A stretch of DNA of 64,000 nucleotides, taken from positions 10,763,458-10,827,457 of the forward strand of contig CALNVZ010003432.1 of NCBI GenBank assembly GCA_940671915.1, given 5' to 3'. A program made the position numbers and the translations under genes. Source of the stretch: Paracentrotus lividus. Lineage: Eukaryota; Echinodermata; Echinoidea; Camarodonta; Echinidae. The number at the start of each line of letters is the position of its first letter. The stretch's first letter is position 1. This document shows positions 58,925 through 64,000 of this stretch, in pieces. The notes under the pieces are model-generated. The model was not told the DNA's origin. It saw only the letters and a program-made list of their open reading frames with translations, and made no database searches.

Positions 58925-60290
58925 TTATTGCGCGGGCTGAAGTAAGCAGCTCAATTGATCCTCGATGAGTGACAACGTTGTCAATTTGCGTGCTGGTCAA
59001 GAAGGTCGATCGGGAATCATTTCCAAGTTTTAAAATATAATAAAATGATTGTACACACATGGTATTTATCGAAGCCCACTCTAATATTTTGTGTGATTGA
59101 TCGAGGGTGAGATTGTGCTTGCCACAAGTTTGTCAAAAGCGTCAATTTAATGGATGAGTTTCTGGTGGTGATTTGATATGCGATTATTATGAGCAGAGTC
59201 CAGGGCCTAGTTGATAATTGAGTTGTGGAACAGAGGCAGAGACACTGTCTGATCAGTTCCAGAATTTAATTTTTCCTCATAAAGTAGGTGAAACTCAATG
59301 AAACTAAATTTTACAAAGTTTTTATAAATTTTGTATGCCTATGTTATACATCGAAAATCATAACAGTGCAAGGAAACGAAATTGCTTAACAATATATCCA
59401 AATAAGAAATTCATGTCAGTAATTAAGGTAGACCTGTAGTTTTGGGAACTTTGGTACAAGCTTAATTAAGCCTACTTATTAGATCGATGCTAATTCATTT
59501 GATGCTGAGTTGTTTAAGACTCAAAATAATAAAAGATACTTGCTGTGTAAGAGTATTTTAATACTCAATGCATAGAAATAGTTCTGTACTTGTTCGTTGT
59601 GCAGGCCTCAATAGAATTAAAATAGATTTGTATATCATTATAAGTTGTTAGTTAATACTTTCAGCATTGTTTTGAAATCCAATAAAATCAGGCACAAATA
59701 AAACAAAATATATAATGATCAAAAGGGACCATGTAGTTTGTTTTTTAAAATAAACCTAGAAAGTCTCGAAGCTTGTTCGCGGGATCATGAGTGCGAACAA
59801 TATTTTTTTAAAAGCGGGTAACTCACTCTGCAAGTGCGTTGCCTGAAACCTTTGAGAAAAAAATATGAACTAAACTTTTCTCCAAGCTGAAACAAATCAA
59901 TCCTCGACTCCAGTACAAGACCAAGAAAAGAAACAATAAATCATAATCGTCCTTAAACTAATACACAGCCATACATCAAAATAGTTATAACTCAGCATTA
60001 TTGCCCGTTTGATTTACAAAGCATGTCAAATCAAACGAGATGGTTTTCCGAGGTATAGTCATTTTTAGCACTCCCTTGTTCTTGGTCCGTTACCATGGGA
60101 ATAGAAACAGGATATCTCTGCTCTAGATCAATTCATAACACATCATCACCATGTGTATAATCATATGCTTGATGAATACTCGTTTTGATGCCGTATTTGA
60201 AAACGTTTTGAGGGCATTGTTGTTGGAGGAGACCAAATGGTTTCGATTATACAAACAATGAGTATTTCATCTCATTTCCACATAGTTTTA
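58925..60290. other. AT-rich intergenic, no gene seen
   Basis: Short frames only. Confidence 0.45.
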
Positions 60291-60299
60291 CGCCACCAT

Positions 60300-60970
60300 G
60301 ACAACCACACCCTCTTCTCCCGCCTCCTCCTTCTTCTTCTCCTCCCTCCTCCTTAACATTTTCTCCTCCTGCTCCCCTTTTCATCTTCCCTCATCCTCTT
60401 CCCCCTCCTTTTTCTCTTCCTTCAAATATTCTCCTCCTGGTACAGCTTTTTCCCCCTCCCCCTCTCATTTCTTCTCCATCTCCTTGAAACACGCTGTAAT
60501 TCCTCCCCTGCTCTATTTTCCTTTATTTTTCTCTATTTTTTCTTCCTGTATCTCCATCTTCTCCTCCTTGAAATATTATCCTCCTCTTTCTCCTACTGCT
60601 GTACTTTTTCCTTGTCCTACATAAAATATTCTCCTCCTCTTCCCCATCCTCCTCATTAAATGATTTTCCTTCTCTTTATCGTCCTAAAAATATTTTTCCT
60701 CCACTTTTTCCTCCTCCTCTCCATCCTCCTTCGTCTCATCACTATCTACCTTAAAATATTTTCCTCTACGTTCTCCTCCTCCACTTTTTCCTTTTCCACC
60801 CCCATCCATCCTCTTTCGTCTCCTCGTCTCCCCTTCTTAAAATATTCTCCTCCTGCTCCACATTTTTTTTTCCACCTCTCTACCTCCTTCGTCTCCTCTC
60901 AATTTCATCTTCATCTTTTCATCTCTTCTTCATTCTCCTCTTCTACCGCCTGCTCTTCCTCATCCCGTTT
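60300..60970. repeat. Degenerate polypyrimidine array (TTAAAATATTCTCCTCCTCNTCC units)
   Basis: About 670 bp of C/T-rich plus strand broken regularly by AAATATT words at about 60350 (AACATTTT), 60423, 60483, 60568, 60621, 60684, 60750 and 60836, spacing 53-86 bp. The Ser/Pro/Phe-rich frames (105-108 codons) are low-complexity by-products. Confidence 0.75.
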
Positions 60971-61393
60971 CATATAGTTTCATAGTTACAGTTTTGTTTC
61001 ATTCCCTTCCAATAACTATATTCCGTCTACAACAAATATTCTAGTATACCTCCTTTTGTTTAAAATTCATTAAAACAAAAGCCAATTGAATAACACAGGA
61101 ATAATGACACATACAATTATCTTACCAGCCAAGACCTCCTTTCCCCCCCCCCCAGCACAAATACGCTAGTTTGGTTTCAAGAAACACCACGAACTGACCA
61201 GTTTTGTTTCAAACTTTTTGCCTCCTAAACTAACGACCTCAAGTGATACCATCATCAATAGTCTGGCAGACTGCGAGAGAAAACTCATCCATCATTATCT
61301 AAAGGTATTACTAGAGGGTATTCACCACGCTGGTATAAGTTATTCACCCCCTCCTAAATCTCCTCTGGTAGCCCCTAGAAACACAAATAAAGT

Positions 61394-61549
61394 CAACTCT
61401 ACATAAGTCGACCTCCTATAAGTCGAATAATCACCTAAGTCGAAGCAATTCTTTAGTCCAAATTATACAAGAGATGTGTTATTCACCTCTCACAAGTTGA
61501 ATTTCTCCTAAGTCGAACAAATTTGAGAGATTTGACTTAGGCAGAGTTG
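61394..61549. mobile_element. Small MITE with CAACTCTNCNTAAGTC ends
   Basis: CAACTCTACATAAGTCGACC at the left and GACTTAGGCAGAGTTG at the right are inverted. TAAGTCGAA words recur inside (61428, 61436, 61510). 156 bp, no protein. Confidence 0.65.
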
Positions 61550-61584
61550 CCTGTATTACTAATTTAATTATTGCCACCTTTTAT

Positions 61585-61660
61585 CCTGGAAGGGTTTAAT
61601 CCCTGAGCAAAGTCCTGCGTCCAACACTGGACCGGTGTCATGTACTGAAAGAAGAAGAAG
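61585..61660 (+). mobile_element. Possible 3' end of a LINE with (GAA)n tail
   Basis: AGTCCTGCGTCCAACACTGG and ACCGGTGTCATGTACTGA followed by AAGAAGAAGAAG resembles the end of non-LTR retrotransposon reading frames (a stop codon followed by a trinucleotide tail). Only the last tens of bases remain. Resemblance from memory only. Confidence 0.35.
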
Positions 61661-64000
61661 CCACCTGTTCTTGTATTATAATAGTATATACAACGCTAAG
61701 AATATCATTATAACACAATATTTCACGGTGAATAATAAAATCCATGAATATAATATAAGATGTGCTCAAGATTTTCACATTCCATTACACAGAACATCAA
61801 CCTCAAACGTTTTCATCCTTTCAAACGTTTTCAGGGCTTATTCATGAAAAACAACAACTTGCTCTGAAAAATGTATTGAAACAGGTAACTTGGTTTTTAT
61901 TACAGTTGATGACACAACACATTAACATACAAAGGTTTAGAGTGTAATTTACAATAGAAGTAGAATATACAATGTACATGTAATTACACAATCATGCTAT
62001 CCTACATAAACTTTTAAAACCGCCCTTTTTCATATCAAATGCGCAATCCTAATTGTTGAAAATATTTCTTAATCTGTCTTACAAAATATCAAAATCGATA
62101 TGGAAAAAAAAAAGCATTTACAAGTGCTCAACTCTGCGTTTGAATAAATTAAACGCATAAAGGCATAAATTCAAAAGCCTTGAAAGAGAACGGTTTACTA
62201 CAATTTTTTACATTCGGTTCTATTGTTTAAGTGCATTTAGGAAACCTAGAATAATAGCCACTGTAAATACAGTGACAACACAATTGCAATATTATTTATT
62301 TCCATGATCATGATGTTGCTATTCCAAGCACTTACATGTAGAATTGATTTTTTTTTGCGTAAATGGGTACTTTTATTTAGGACCTTGATTTGGGGGGAAA
62401 AAAATCCAATAATACCATGAAATAACAATTCAAAAGCATTAAAACATCATTACATGATTATATTAATGCATCTTTACTTAAGATATTACACTTTCAGAAG
62501 TTGCCTCAGCTTGAATCTGGAACAACATACTACGATTGAAAAAAAAAAAAAATCATATTTACAGAGTCGTTGAGTATTGTTTTCATCCTTCACCAGCAAT
62601 TTTCCATCAATGACTCAACATTATCAATGTTTTCATACGTACCATACACACATTAAGTATCTCATGAAAAGATAACTGTGTAATGCCCCCATTATGTGTA
62701 GTCAAGATATTTATTGGTGTTGCGTATTGTTTTCGACTAGATGCCTTGTACGAAATATTTCAAAGGGTAAACATCGTCTTATATTCATGAATACCAAAAA
62801 TTGTGTAAATACAATGTTTTTTTAATTACTGGCTATAACTTTTGTTGCTACAATGTTTCTTTTGCAGATAGAAAATGCAAAATAATCTTCAACTCGAATG
62901 ACATAATTACCAATACAATAATAATGAAGAAGACATCCAATAAAGACCATCAGTCCAAAACATTTATTTCAAGATATTACTTATTTTCTACAGCTATTAC
63001 AAAGTTTAGGCATCATGCAAACTACATAGTACTGACCATGCAATTAAGTTTCTTAAAGTTTCTATTAAAAGATCATGCAAAAAATAGAAACAATCCTATG
63101 TCAATTAAACACATTCACGAGGTTTGAAAACAAGAAAATGTCGTAAATTTGTGATTTTTTATGAAACAGAAAAAATGGCGCATTTAACACTGCAATACAA
63201 ATGTATGATTACCATGCAATATGTTGATTCACTTGAAGTATTCTAGTGTAAGGTTTTAGGAACGACATCCCCCTAAAAGCACAGCAGCGTCCAATTTATG
63301 TATTTGTATTCAGACTCGGGGAGAGATACAATAAAATTGTCCACCCCATCCAATCTTGGGGGTCATTTAGTCGATAGTCTATTTGAATAAATCAAGGAGT
63401 CCATATACAAATGTATAAATGCTATGATAGGGCTGTAACGCCACAACCCCCTACGCTTGTCACACCATAACCCCCTACGCCATCACATTACTAACATCCA
63501 TTTAGCGACACTCATGTACGCACCCAATAATATAATGAATTAAGAGAGAGGATATGATTGATAAGAAAACTTCTTCAAAATCAGTGCAGTGTGTTGTTTT
63601 CCTTTCTCAGCTTTATTTCCAATTACATTGCATGGATAAAATTAAACAAATATACAGAATACAGATGGATTGCTCTTCTCAGAGATAAAAATCAAATAAG
63701 TGTTCTGCCTAGAGTTCCATGCAATAACACGACAAAGGCTAAGTACAACTAAATATGGTGCTAACTAAATACATGATGTGCCTACTGGTAGAGGTGCAGG
63801 TATACAGTACTTCTAATATCTACACAAGTAAAATGTAAGTACTATTATAAAAGAAACAGAGTGCAAACTTTCACTGTCAATCCATGATGTTGGGTTATTA
63901 AGCTTTTATACCAGTCCCAACCCCTTGCCTAATTTGCTGAAGTTTCAGGGAAGCTGAAGTTTCTATTCATCTAGTTGTAAATGCAGATGTGGAAAGCTAT
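61661..64000. other. AT-rich intergenic, no gene seen
   Basis: Frames of 60-108 codons have Ile/Asn/Lys/Phe-rich composition expected by chance. No repeat structure found by eye. Confidence 0.45.

Noticed and set aside
60298..60977. Ser/Pro/Phe-rich frames of 105-108 codons
   Set aside because: Low-complexity by-products of a C/T-rich strand.

Overview
This window is animal nuclear DNA: AT-rich, gene-poor, rich in microsatellites, tandem arrays and short inverted-repeat transposons, with introns and two assembly gaps (runs of N at 25943-26636 and 57579-57715). A tRNA-derived SINE with a TTA-repeat tail and several inverted-repeat families that I recognise from echinoderm sequence suggest a sea urchin or a close relative. 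That assignment is inference from repeat families and the style of the one gene; no species can be named from sequence alone. I see only one protein-coding gene that I can defend, a two-exon ladybird-type homeobox gene (Lbx) on the minus strand: exon 1 at 19469-19835 (or from 19970), exon 2 at 17064-17659, one phase-1 intron of 1809 bp. It carries an N-terminal FxIxxIL (EH1) repressor motif, the Lbx-specific block before the splice, a full homeodomain with Thr47, and an acidic tail. Its 5' flank holds a cluster of CCAAT boxes. Layout. 1-5.7 kb: a hairpin rich in GAGACG/CGTCTC at the start, a 1.1 kb foldback element flanked by TA (1319-2434), a degenerate array of about 28-bp units (2560-3030) and polypyrimidine tracts. 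5.7-13 kb: a SINE, a palindromic MITE, a 15.6-bp-period TTGGTCTAAT array, a cluster of nearly perfect hairpins (9854-10822) and a 0.95 kb foldback element (11321-12267). 13-17 kb: purine and pyrimidine simple repeats and a 32-bp triplet array. 17-20.4 kb: Lbx and its promoter region. 20.4-25.9 kb: a very large imperfect palindrome (arms about 2.8 kb) that stops exactly at an N gap and whose arms differ mostly by single-base indels, most likely an assembly artefact from a palindromic long read. 26.6-44 kb: scattered small MITEs, including two direct copies of one 250-bp element 189 bp apart. 44.2-46.1 kb: a 1.8 kb hAT-like element with 8-bp target duplication, itself carrying a 78-bp tandem array into which a second, TA-flanked element has jumped; a relative of that inner element lies at 39911-41329. 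47.2-50.2 kb: a 3 kb array of about 32 units each with a CCTCCA-CTAA-TGGAGG hairpin, interrupted by a TA-flanked MITE. 50-64 kb: mostly unannotatable AT-rich DNA with a few MITEs, an AAC microsatellite and a polypyrimidine array. How it works together: Lbx proteins are sequence-specific repressors in patterning, and the remaining DNA would be intergenic or regulatory surroundings plus transposon debris. None of the mobile elements shows an intact transposase. I did not find a new multi-gene system; the notable material is structural (palindrome, nested transposons, hairpin-bearing arrays).
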